This document shows positions 1 through 7,480 of a DNA stretch of 18,384 nucleotides, piece by piece. Each line of letters begins with the position of its first letter. Within the stretch, counting starts at the first letter, position 1. A program made the translations under genes and the position numbers. Source of the DNA: CAZKMQ01 sp964554065. GTDB taxonomy: Bacteria > Patescibacteriota > Patescibacteriia > Magasanikbacterales > JBBTQS01. The stretch is from assembly GCA_964554065.1 (NCBI GenBank), contig CAZKMQ010000013.1:1-18384 (forward strand), given 5' to 3'. A model generated the notes under the pieces. That model had not been told where the DNA came from, ran no database searches, and worked only from the letters and a program-made list of their open reading frames with translations.

Positions 1-1091
1 GCTAAGTCTGCAGCTGGTTCGTTTGCTTTGACACCGCCGACAACATTGATATGAATGTCGTATTGAGCAAGTGGGAGTCCGACGCGAGATGTGAGTACAG
101 CAATTAGTACTTGCAATCGATTCATGTCAAAACCACTGGCTCGGCGTTGGGGATAGCCATAAGTAGTGCGAGTGGTGAGCGCTTGTATCTCAACAAGTAG
201 TGGCTGCTTTCCATCCATAAGTAATGTAACAATTGAGCCAGGTACAATCACACGGTCATGAGTAAGAAATGCAGTTGCTGGGTTTTGAGTTGGGTGTAAG
301 CCACGTTCGCTCATAGTAAATATACCAATCTCATCTGTTGAACCGAACCGATTCTTGGTAGTACGCAAAATACGCATCTGAGAATTATTATCTCCTTCAA
401 GATATAAAACACAATCGACCAAGTGCTCAAGCGTCTTTGGTCCAGCAACAGATCCATCTTTGGTAACATGGCCAATGAGTAGAATTGCAGTTCCAGATCG
501 CTTAGCTACTTCTAAGATTTTTGCTGTACATGCACGTATTTGTGATACAGTTCCCATCCCACCATCGATCTCACTTGAGCCAATTGTTTGGATTGAGTCG
601 ATAATAGCAAAGCAGGGTTTTTCTTTATTCAGTGTAGCCAAAATGGTTTCACAATGCGTCTCATGCAAAAGTAACATGTCTGTAACTCCAAGACGTTCGG
701 CACGTACTTTTATTTGCGTCTCAGATTCTTCACCAGAAATATATAATGTTCCAGAAATAGCTTGGGCAATGTGCAAGGCAAGTGTGGACTTTCCAACACC
801 AGGATCACCGCCAATGAGTGTTAAAGACCCTGGAATAAATCCACCACCAAGTACTTGATCTATTTCATTAGCACCAGTGCTTATTCTCTTTTTGTTGGCA
901 TCGAGTGTAATTGTGTTAAGTGACTTTGGTGATTTTGCTGGAACAGTATTCTGCTTTGTAAATGAAGCCGTAGAAGCAGGTGCTTGTGCACTAATTGTGC
1001 CCCATTTCCCACATTGTTCACACCGACCAATCCATTTGGGGAATTGTGCATCACAATTGCTGCAAACATGTAGTACAGTTATTTTTGCCAT
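1..1091 (-). CDS. radA: DNA repair protein RadA (Sms), C-terminus cut by window edge
   Basis: RadA is a RecA-like ATPase that drives branch migration of recombination intermediates in the cytosol. The visible 363 residues start at the ATG at 1091. An N-terminal four-cysteine zinc finger uses C10, C13, C24 and C27 with the usual following tryptophans. The RecA-type core has Walker A GDPGVGKST (about 95-103), a Walker B-like FAIIDS (about 161-166) and the RadA-specific KNRFG motif (246-250). The C-terminal Lon-protease-like domain begins near residue 285 and ends at 'KANEPAADL', where the window stops; roughly 90 residues of a normal RadA of about 450 are missing. It is the last gene of the minus-strand block, 57 nt after its neighbour, and is the only gene of the block with room for its own promoter. 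No Shine-Dalgarno is visible. Identification is firm from the zinc finger plus KNRFG. Confidence 0.96.
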   Translation of the reverse strand, partial: MAKITVLHVCSNCDAQFPKWIGRCEQCGKWGTISAQAPASTASFTKQNTVPAKSPKSLNTITLDANKKRISTGANEIDQVLGGGFIPGSLTLIGGDPGVGKSTLALHIAQAISGTLYISGEESETQIKVRAERLGVTDMLLLHETHCETILATLNKEKPCFAIIDSIQTIGSSEIDGGMGTVSQIRACTAKILEVAKRSGTAILLIGHVTKDGSVAGPKTLEHLVDCVLYLEGDNNSQMRILRTTKNRFGSTDEIGIFTMSERGLHPTQNPATAFLTHDRVIVPGSIVTLLMDGKQPLLVEIQALTTRTTYGYPQRRASGFDMNRLQVLIAVLTSRVGLPLAQYDIHINVVGGVKANEPAADL

Positions 1092-1099
1092 AAGTTAAA

Positions 1100-1105
1100 A
1101 TTATC
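1100..1105 (-). promoter_or_regulatory. Possible -10 box of a leaderless radA promoter
   Basis: On the minus strand GATAAT lies 8 nt before the radA ATG, so transcription would start at or next to the start codon. No convincing -35 sequence is seen at 16-18 nt spacing (TCAAAT or ATCAAA). The call rests on the single hexamer and on this being the only wide gap in the block. It overlaps the tail of the hairpin described at 1108-1143. Confidence 0.25.
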
Positions 1106-1107
1106 CA

Positions 1108-1143
1108 GCCGCAGTAGTGCTGATTTGATTACCTTACCACGGC
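1108..1143 (-). terminator. Weak hairpin between the propeller gene and radA
   Basis: Read on the minus strand, GCCGTGGTA and TACTGCGGC can form a 9-bp stem with two adjacent G-U wobbles, around an 18-nt loop. A mixed U-rich stretch (TGGATAATTTTAACTT) follows before the radA ATG. It could act as a partial terminator or attenuator between the propeller gene and radA. The long loop and the lack of a clean T-run make it a weak candidate. Confidence 0.3.
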
Positions 1144-1148
1144 TTATG

Positions 1149-2198
1149 TCACTGCACCAAATCCATTATGTAGAGTTTGAGATCACTAAGATTTGAGAAG
1201 ATAAGTTGGGAGTTGTTATTTGCTAGCATGATACCATTTGTTGAGAATTGTTTCACATCAAGAAAGCCAACAATTTTGACAGTATTTTCTGTAAAGTTAT
1301 ATTTTTTTATTGGACGTTTATTTATATATTCTATGTCATAGTCAACGCAGAACATACTTTTTTCATCAGTTCCCCATGCGCAATCGTGACTTTCAAATAA
1401 AAAAGGTAGCTCGATTTGTTCTTGTGTATTTGTATCATAGAGAATGAAGTTTCTGTTCTCATCAAACCTGTATGGTCGATACAATAATAAATTTCGGGAC
1501 GGGGAGTAACCGAACTCCTCAATTAAATCTTCAGTGTAATCTGTTTCCTCTTTGCTTTCGATATTAACTTCTCGGTATGAAGAGCCAATTCCTTGGTTGT
1601 CAAAAGCGTAAACAATGCTTTTTGAGTTATGAGCAAATGTTGCATCAAGTACTTCGTCACCGTCTTCTCCAAGTAGGGTAAGAAGTTCTTCCGATTTTTT
1701 AGTTGTTGTATCAAAAAGAAAGATTTTTGAATCAAATGCTTCCTCATCAAGATATATAGAGTACATAAAGTATCTGCCATCTGGTGACCAGTCATTGCCT
1801 GTTGGGTTCTGTGCCAGAAGCAAGGAACCGTTGTTTTCTTTGTCGTAGTAGTATAAATTATTTTGTATGTCAGTATATGTAAGATGATCTAGTTGTGGAG
1901 AAAAGAAATATCCGGTTACAGTTTCAGGATCCAAATCTGCAGTTATTTTGGATTTTTCATTGGTTTTGGTTTCAAATTTTACAAAGTGTTTTTCCGCTTC
2001 ATCGTAATAGGTAATTAAATTTTGTGCGTCATTAAAGTTAACAAAATTAACCTCAGTTTCAGTAAGTAGTACAGGGATTGCGTCTTCAATTGGCTTTACA
2101 AAAAAAACTAGCGTAGCAAATCCAATGCTAAACAATGCAAAAATTATTACTATGACAATACTTGTCTTGCCAAACCAATTATGGTTGGTAGTCTGCAT
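1149..2198 (-). CDS. Membrane-anchored beta-propeller (TolB/WD40-like), function unknown
   Basis: A protein of 349 aa with one N-terminal hydrophobic helix (about residues 12-35) after a short polar segment, then an extracytoplasmic domain rich in beta-strands. Propeller-like blades show as recurring SP[DSQ] turns, e.g. NDWSPDGRYF (136-144) and FGYSPSRN (229-236). The only two cysteines, C273 and C284, frame CAWGT...MFC, which matches CTYGT...IYC in the propeller at 6235-7470; the two look like paralogs. I chose the ATG at 2198, which overlaps the upstream peptidase gene by 20 nt. An ATG at 2279 would add 27 polar residues and deepen the overlap to 101 nt. No Shine-Dalgarno precedes either. 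Position beside the cell-wall peptidases suggests an envelope scaffold or sensor, but the function is not known. Confidence 0.75.
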   Translation of the reverse strand: MQTTNHNWFGKTSIVIVIIFALFSIGFATLVFFVKPIEDAIPVLLTETEVNFVNFNDAQNLITYYDEAEKHFVKFETKTNEKSKITADLDPETVTGYFFSPQLDHLTYTDIQNNLYYYDKENNGSLLLAQNPTGNDWSPDGRYFMYSIYLDEEAFDSKIFLFDTTTKKSEELLTLLGEDGDEVLDATFAHNSKSIVYAFDNQGIGSSYREVNIESKEETDYTEDLIEEFGYSPSRNLLLYRPYRFDENRNFILYDTNTQEQIELPFLFESHDCAWGTDEKSMFCVDYDIEYINKRPIKKYNFTENTVKIVGFLDVKQFSTNGIMLANNNSQLIFSNLSDLKLYIMDLVQ

Positions 2199-4119
2199 AT
2201 GTATCGTAACCGTATGGGTATCGTTTGCCAGGTTTTTTACCTTTCCACTTGTTCTTTGCAACACATTGATTGCCAACACAGCTTGTGCAATATCCTGGTG
2301 CTAAGTTAAGAAGTGCTTCCTTTTCTCTTTTTAACATTGTTGCGCTTGATCCAAGCTTATCAATGATGACTTCCCATCGCCCTTTGGATTTGAGGCTGAC
2401 ATTTTTTTTGTTCATGGCAGTAGTTGCTTTACTTGCGTATTCATTTCGTTCAATAAGGCTAAGAGTGTTGTGCCAAATTTTGTAGCAAATATTATTTGTA
2501 ACATTGCCTGATTTCAAATCTTTAACAAGCTGACCTCTAGCCCATAGCCATTCTTTCGGTGTGTGACGTGGAATAGGTGAGCATGCTGCGCATTTGTCAG
2601 TTCCGTAAGAATCCCAGATTTTTTGTGGACACCCGCATGCTGTTCGTATTTTAGCATTTGGTCTTCCTGTTCCTGAATCAACAGAATAGCCATCACCATA
2701 ATACATTCCTACATGGCCGTTTTTAATGAAAACAACATCCCCAGGACTTATGTGCGCTTGGTCATCACCGGTTCTAAGGATGTACATTGGCCTACCATCA
2801 GGATGCTTCATAAGCGGCATAAGCTTTTTCATTGTTTTTACTAAACCAGCACCCTTGAGATCCGCAGGATTACATCCGCTTTGAATGAGCCATCGCTTTA
2901 CGGTTGGAGCGCAATGACACGGACCTTGGCAAACTGGCTGAGCCAAGAATTTGTTTGCAATTGAGATAAGTGTTGCTGGGTCGCCGCATTTGTCATAGAA
3001 TTTTTTTTGTGCAAGATTACCAGCGGCTGGTGGAACTCCCTGAAGTGCTGCCCCTGCTCCTGCAGGTAAATTAGCATTATCAATTGCTTGTTGAGATACA
3101 GGCTGTCCTGTGTATTCAGCCTTGGCTAGTGCGTCTGCTAATTCGGCATATTCCTCCGGCAAATCATCGTCAAATTCATATCCTTCAGGCAAGATTTCTG
3201 CAATTTCAAGTGCATCAGGATCAATAAGACGTTCGTCAATAAGAGCAAGAAGTGTAAAAGATCCAATAGCTATAAGTAGTCCAAGCACTGTTCCGCTTAT
3301 CATTTTCTTTGCCTCCCCAATCTTAGCTGCATCTCCTGCTGCTGTTACCCATCGCACACCAGCAAATGCAAGAATTAAAACACTCATTAGTGCTAAGAAT
3401 CCTATAGCGAAGTTAAACACGCCTGAGAAATATTCATTCACAAAATTTACCACCAATTTACCTTTCTCCCTCTCGGTAGGAGTGAATTCAAGACCGGGTA
3501 TATCTACGTTAAGATTCGGTGTAACTGGATTTGCTGGAGCACTTGGTTGCGGTGGTCCAGTACTTCCAACATTTGTTGCAGTGCCTGCTTCAGCAGGGTT
3601 AATTGGTGTGCCTGCATCTTTTTCAAAAGGTCCGCAGATTGCTTCAGACTTCTTTGGTTGGTCGTTTTCACAAATGCCTTGGGTTGTTGTGCTGTTATGG
3701 GAGGAGCAGTCTTCGTCTGTTTTACAACCTACATCAGGTATTTTTGCAGACTTGTCACAAATTTCGGAAAGCTCTGATTTGTCTGGACCTAGTGTAAGTT
3801 TTATAACATTACATTCTGTGAACTTTGTACAAGTTTTGCTTGTGGAAGCAAAACCAAGACAGCGTTGTTTGTCGCTACATCCTTTGTCACCAAGCGCGTT
3901 TGGTGTGCACGCTATGTTAGTTAGTGCTGATTTTTTTACACAATATCCTTCATCAAGATCAAATAAGCTGCTTAGCTTAGCTGTAGGGAGCATGCAGTAT
4001 TCATCGTTTTTGCATTCACTTTTTTGCGTGCATCCGGCAAAGGTGATTTGTGGAACAAAAACAAAAACCACAATAATAATGGGAAGTATTGCTCGTAGTT
4101 TTTTCAAAAAGTGAATCAT
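2179..4119 (-). CDS. Cysteine-rich, two-TM pilin-like, NlpC/P60 peptidase fusion protein
   Basis: A 646-aa exported protein with three parts. Residues 1-28 are a signal peptide ending ITFAGC, a site for signal peptidase I or an imperfect lipobox. Residues 30-162 hold 14 cysteines in GC-x4/5-DxxC-like spacings. After a Pro-rich linker comes PNLNVDIPGLEF (201-212) and two hydrophobic helices (about 234-254 and 274-294) joined by VTAAGDAAKIGEAK, the two-helix plan of VirB2/TrbC-like pilins. The C-terminus carries an NlpC/P60-like fold: putative nucleophile C403 in HCAPTVKRWL and H469 in GDVVFIKNGHVGMYYGDG, suggesting peptidoglycan endopeptidase activity. A C-x2-C-x4-C tail with many Tyr and Lys residues ends the protein; there are 27 cysteines in total. 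It follows the VanY-type fusion by 4 nt and shares its membrane module. Exact peptidase specificity is not readable. A CHAP-type amidase is the alternative. Confidence 0.78.
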   Translation of the reverse strand: MIHFLKKLRAILPIIIVVFVFVPQITFAGCTQKSECKNDEYCMLPTAKLSSLFDLDEGYCVKKSALTNIACTPNALGDKGCSDKQRCLGFASTSKTCTKFTECNVIKLTLGPDKSELSEICDKSAKIPDVGCKTDEDCSSHNSTTTQGICENDQPKKSEAICGPFEKDAGTPINPAEAGTATNVGSTGPPQPSAPANPVTPNLNVDIPGLEFTPTEREKGKLVVNFVNEYFSGVFNFAIGFLALMSVLILAFAGVRWVTAAGDAAKIGEAKKMISGTVLGLLIAIGSFTLLALIDERLIDPDALEIAEILPEGYEFDDDLPEEYAELADALAKAEYTGQPVSQQAIDNANLPAGAGAALQGVPPAAGNLAQKKFYDKCGDPATLISIANKFLAQPVCQGPCHCAPTVKRWLIQSGCNPADLKGAGLVKTMKKLMPLMKHPDGRPMYILRTGDDQAHISPGDVVFIKNGHVGMYYGDGYSVDSGTGRPNAKIRTACGCPQKIWDSYGTDKCAACSPIPRHTPKEWLWARGQLVKDLKSGNVTNNICYKIWHNTLSLIERNEYASKATTAMNKKNVSLKSKGRWEVIIDKLGSSATMLKREKEALLNLAPGYCTSCVGNQCVAKNKWKGKKPGKRYPYGYDTYADYQP

Positions 4120-4123
4120 GGTG

Positions 4124-5599
4124 TTAAATTGGTTTCACTGCTTGCTTTACCCAAAGGTTACCTGCAGCACCACTTGGACCCATACATTCGGTGTATGTTT
4201 TGTCTAATCCACCGGCTTTTTTGCAGCCTTTGTATTTAGTATGTGCTTTAGATTTTGTTCCCCATTTTTGAATACAACAACCATTACCATTTGGGTACTT
4301 ATTACCCAGTCCTTTAAAGCAGGAGCTATTATAGTATTGAAAGTGCATTGCATCGCGCCCAGCTGTAGCACCTAGCCATGAAAATCCGTTAGAGCGAAGT
4401 GAATCTACTACTTCTTTAGGAATATTCGTAAATAGCGGGCGTTGTTTTTTTTCAAAATCCGGATTAAACCCAGGATACAGGTCAATGGCTATTCCTAATG
4501 AGTGCAAATCTCCACGAATTGTGCTTTCGTGGTTTCCGTAAAGATTTTTTAAGATTCGTGATTGAAGTCGTGCAGCATTTTTTCCACTTGGGCTCGTTAC
4601 CACCCATGTTGGGTTGGTTTTGGTTTTACAAATCTCATGGATTGAAGTCATTGGTGTTTTGTAATTCACAAATGCACCTCCAGTTGGCTTGGCATGATCT
4701 CCTTTTTTATAGCTAAGCTTGAATTTTTCAACCCAGTGCTTCACAATTGGTGAGGTCATTGCATCGATTTGTGCTGAAGCTTTTTCAAACGGTCCTTTTA
4801 CTTTATTGTTTACTCTAATTTTTTTAGTTAAAAATGTTGAATTAGAAAAATACTTTGTCTCAAATGCTTTGCTAACACCAATCTCTGGAACATATTCTTT
4901 AAGCAAACATTGCCCAATGCTCTTATCTCCAAACTTTTCTATGTCAAACTTAGGAAAGTTTTTAATATTAATAATAGTACATTTTCCATCTGTTTCTGCG
5001 TCAACAAGTTCTCCAGTAAACGTGCCTTTAGGTGCAGTATTTTTCGCGCCATTTGTGCTTGCAGCAGAAGTATCGCTTACAGCAGTAGTGCCTGGAGGGG
5101 TTTCAGGGCTGTATTTTAAATCGTATACAAGCTCATAATCGTCTTTTCCAACAGCGCTAATACTTGTATTAAGTCCGCTAAAGTCCAGAAGGCCAGGATT
5201 AATAAGATACAAAATTGTGTAGCTTCCAAGTCCGATCATTAATCCGATAAGTGCTTGCACGCCACTTTCTTTAGCTTCTTGTATCTTTGATGCATTTCCG
5301 CCGGCAGTTACGTATTTTGATCCTGCAAATACAAGCATTATTGTTGCAAACAAAGCAATAAATCCTAGCGCGAAGTTATACAGAGCTGCAAAGTATGTGG
5401 CTGCGATAGTGTTAGTAACTTTTCCGGTTTCTGAGTTAACAATAATGTTGCCATCAAGATTATATCCTGGAAATGGAAAATTAAGATTCGGCGTAATTTT
5501 AATTTCATTTTCTTCAGCAAAAACTGTGTGTGGTGTTGCAAAACTAACAAAAATCACACAAATAAGTATAAAAAATTGTACCCATCCTTTAGTCTTCAT
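4124..5599 (-). CDS. Two-TM pilin-like protein fused to VanY/M15 D,D-carboxypeptidase
   Basis: A 491-aa exported protein. A signal peptide (1-28, ending TVFA before EEN) precedes PNLNFPFPG (37-45) and two hydrophobic helices (about 73-92 and 113-133) linked by VTAGGNASKIQEAK, nearly the same module as in the next gene. After a Thr/Ser/Ala-rich linker (about 165-200), the C-terminal half has the zinc peptidase signature of family M15: H366 and D373 in HSLGIAID, and H419 in DAMHFQY. This points to cleavage of D-Ala-D-Ala in peptidoglycan or to an L,D/D,D-endolysin-like activity. At least six further cysteines follow the catalytic core. The start is the ATG at 5599, one nt after the dsbA-like stop; a TTG at 5614 would only add six residues. 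The pilin-like module could instead be just a membrane anchor. Confidence 0.8.
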   Translation of the reverse strand: MKTKGWVQFFILICVIFVSFATPHTVFAEENEIKITPNLNFPFPGYNLDGNIIVNSETGKVTNTIAATYFAALYNFALGFIALFATIMLVFAGSKYVTAGGNASKIQEAKESGVQALIGLMIGLGSYTILYLINPGLLDFSGLNTSISAVGKDDYELVYDLKYSPETPPGTTAVSDTSAASTNGAKNTAPKGTFTGELVDAETDGKCTIINIKNFPKFDIEKFGDKSIGQCLLKEYVPEIGVSKAFETKYFSNSTFLTKKIRVNNKVKGPFEKASAQIDAMTSPIVKHWVEKFKLSYKKGDHAKPTGGAFVNYKTPMTSIHEICKTKTNPTWVVTSPSGKNAARLQSRILKNLYGNHESTIRGDLHSLGIAIDLYPGFNPDFEKKQRPLFTNIPKEVVDSLRSNGFSWLGATAGRDAMHFQYYNSSCFKGLGNKYPNGNGCCIQKWGTKSKAHTKYKGCKKAGGLDKTYTECMGPSGAAGNLWVKQAVKPI

Positions 5600-5600
5600 G

Positions 5601-6233
5601 CTACAAGCTTTCAATTATAGAAATTAATTCGTTTAATGTTTTTGTTTCACTAATAAATATATCGTTTATAAAGTAGCGTGGTGTGCCGAATATTTTGCGC
5701 TCAAGTGCTTCTTCAGTACTTTGTTTTACTATTTCTCCGGGTCTGCTGCTACGCATGCAGGCATCAAATAAGCTTTTTTCAAGCCCAACTTCAGAAGCAA
5801 GTGATGAGAAATTTGTACTTATGATTGTAGCGCCATTAGCAAATACTGCTGGTGCGTACTCCCAGAACATGTCTTGCTCATTGGCACACTGAGCTGCAAT
5901 GTGAGCAGTTCCAAACTCTGAAATAACATCCCTGTGAAATGGTGCATCTTTCCAAACAAACAACCCGGTCGGATAGCGCTTGCTAAGTTCTTGCATAATT
6001 TGAAGCGATGTGCCACATGCACTACAGCCGAAATCAAAATAACCAATGAATGTGAATGTTGGATTTGATGGTCCAAGAGATGGATCAGTGGTCCGCACTG
6101 GTGGTGCAGTGGTAACAGCAGCAATCTGTTCAGGCTTATCAGGAGGTGAAAAATTATCTAATGCTAACCAGAAAATACCACTGACTAGGAGCAAAAGTGT
6201 GACGGCGCCAATGAAAAATGTGCGCGATTGCAT
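5601..6233 (-). CDS. Membrane-anchored DsbA-like thiol:disulfide oxidoreductase
   Basis: A 210-aa protein with an N-terminal membrane helix (about 5-25), a Pro/Thr-rich spacer, and a thioredoxin-fold domain of the DsbA/BdbD type. The active site is C70-S-A-C73 in FDFGCSACG, and the cis-proline loop GTPRYFIN (183-190) is present. The helical insertion between them fits DsbA. It should introduce or shuffle disulfides outside the cytoplasmic membrane. It lies 1 nt from each neighbour. The next two products downstream are unusually cysteine-rich, and the flanking propellers each carry one cysteine pair, so these are natural substrates (inference). Two further cysteines (C116, C159) lie in the helical region. 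No DsbB or VKOR partner is visible in the window. Confidence 0.88.
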   Translation of the reverse strand: MQSRTFFIGAVTLLLLVSGIFWLALDNFSPPDKPEQIAAVTTAPPVRTTDPSLGPSNPTFTFIGYFDFGCSACGTSLQIMQELSKRYPTGLFVWKDAPFHRDVISEFGTAHIAAQCANEQDMFWEYAPAVFANGATIISTNFSSLASEVGLEKSLFDACMRSSRPGEIVKQSTEEALERKIFGTPRYFINDIFISETKTLNELISIIESL

Positions 6234-6234
6234 A

Positions 6235-7470
6235 TTATTTCAAAAACATTTGTTGAAGCGAACCAGTTTCCTTGTCTGTAAAGTAAAGAACCGATTCGTC
6301 TTCCGATACTTGCATCTGCGCAATAGTAAAGTCAAACTCTGGTTGAGCGATAAGTGTGGTTGCTCCAGTTTCCAAATTAACTTTGTAAATAGAATCATCA
6401 GTGTCATTTGCAAGTGAAGGTTGAAAGCCTATGCCGTAGGGGAGTGTGTTAGGATCTGGTACTGCGCAATAAATTGTGGTATTGGTTCCGTACGTGCACT
6501 TGTCTGCCCAAGTTGTAATTCCAAGTGGTGTGCGCGATTCGCCAATTGATCCAGGGTCAGATCTTACAATCCACAGTTCAGGCTTTAGGTCGTTCTCTGC
6601 GCGAAATGTGCTGTATAGAAGCGTGTCTCCTTCAGGTGACCAATTTGGATTGAATCCTAAGCCTTCTATTTCAAGTGATGGAAAGTTCTCATTGTTCTTT
6701 CCAACGAGAATTACCTCCTCTTTGCCAAGTCCTTGCTTAGCTCCAGTATGTGCAAAAGCAACAATCTGGTCATTCGGTGACCAAGAAACATTAACTTTGT
6801 GAGCATTTTCTCCTAAGAACTCAACTGTCTTTCCTCCAGAGCCGTCTGGGTTAGATGTTACAAGAAATCGATTCTCAGAAGAAATACCAAGTGTTTTAGC
6901 TGCAATACGTCCGTCGTCTGGTGCAAAATCAAATTCAGTCCAGTGCGAAGGTAGTGTGCGCTGTTCTTGGGTTTTGAAGTCATACCAAACATTCGCACCA
7001 TCAGGAAATTCGACAATTGCACTGTCAGAACCATTAGCCCAAGCAACGTCTTGTGCAGATGGCAGTGGAGTAGAGTTAAGTGGTACTACAGTTCCGTCTG
7101 GTAGTATTCGTGTGAAAATTCCTGTTTCAATATCATAAAATTGAATACCGCCTGAGGAGTTCTGCAATTGAATATCTGTGGCATCAGAAGATCGGAGTTC
7201 TTTAGTTCTTGTTATGCCGCCACGAGCTACTGTTGATACAACATCGTCAGAAAATGGAATACTAAATACGTCGCCTTCTCCAGTATCATAATATACTACG
7301 TCGCGCTCACCTTCGGCAGTTCCAAGTCCAGCACCAATTTCTGGACCGTCCTTAACAGGTGTCACAATGTCTGGATCATCGCTTTTGAAAAACACGAACC
7401 AAATAGCAACCGCAATTCCAATAGTTACGGTTACTAAGCCTATGATGGCTAAGATTTTATTTCGTTCCAT
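6235..7470 (-). CDS. Membrane-anchored beta-propeller (TolB/PD40-like), function unknown
   Basis: A 411-aa protein. A hydrophobic helix (about 7-28) with a short positive N-terminus predicts N-in topology and an extracytoplasmic domain. PD40/TolB-like repeats recur as DFAPDDGRI (181-189), VSWSPNDQIV (228-237) and PNWSPEGDTL (275-284), so a six- to seven-bladed propeller is likely. The only cysteines are C325 and C335 in CTYGTNTTIYC, aligned with CAWGT...MFC of the propeller at 1149-2198. It starts 10 nt after clpC and ends 1 nt before the dsbA-like gene. No catalytic residues are evident. By analogy with TolB it may bind envelope proteins or peptidoglycan, but there is no direct evidence for a ligand. 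Confidence 0.78.
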   Translation of the reverse strand: MERNKILAIIGLVTVTIGIAVAIWFVFFKSDDPDIVTPVKDGPEIGAGLGTAEGERDVVYYDTGEGDVFSIPFSDDVVSTVARGGITRTKELRSSDATDIQLQNSSGGIQFYDIETGIFTRILPDGTVVPLNSTPLPSAQDVAWANGSDSAIVEFPDGANVWYDFKTQEQRTLPSHWTEFDFAPDDGRIAAKTLGISSENRFLVTSNPDGSGGKTVEFLGENAHKVNVSWSPNDQIVAFAHTGAKQGLGKEEVILVGKNNENFPSLEIEGLGFNPNWSPEGDTLLYSTFRAENDLKPELWIVRSDPGSIGESRTPLGITTWADKCTYGTNTTIYCAVPDPNTLPYGIGFQPSLANDTDDSIYKVNLETGATTLIAQPEFDFTIAQMQVSEDESVLYFTDKETGSLQQMFLK

Positions 7471-7480
7471 ATGCTATATG

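Noticed and set aside
460..858. 132-aa plus-strand open frame opposite radA
   Set aside because: Antisense to the RadA ATPase core with intact Walker and KNRFG motifs.
2199..2279. Longer start (ATG 2279) for the propeller gene
   Set aside because: It would extend a polar 27-residue tail before the anchor helix and overlap the upstream gene by 101 nt; ATG 2198 gives a normal signal-anchor.
3110..4114. 334-aa plus-strand open frame opposite the NlpC/P60 fusion
   Set aside because: Serine-rich low-complexity translation, fully antisense to a gene with signal peptide, TM helices and catalytic motifs; a codon-bias shadow.
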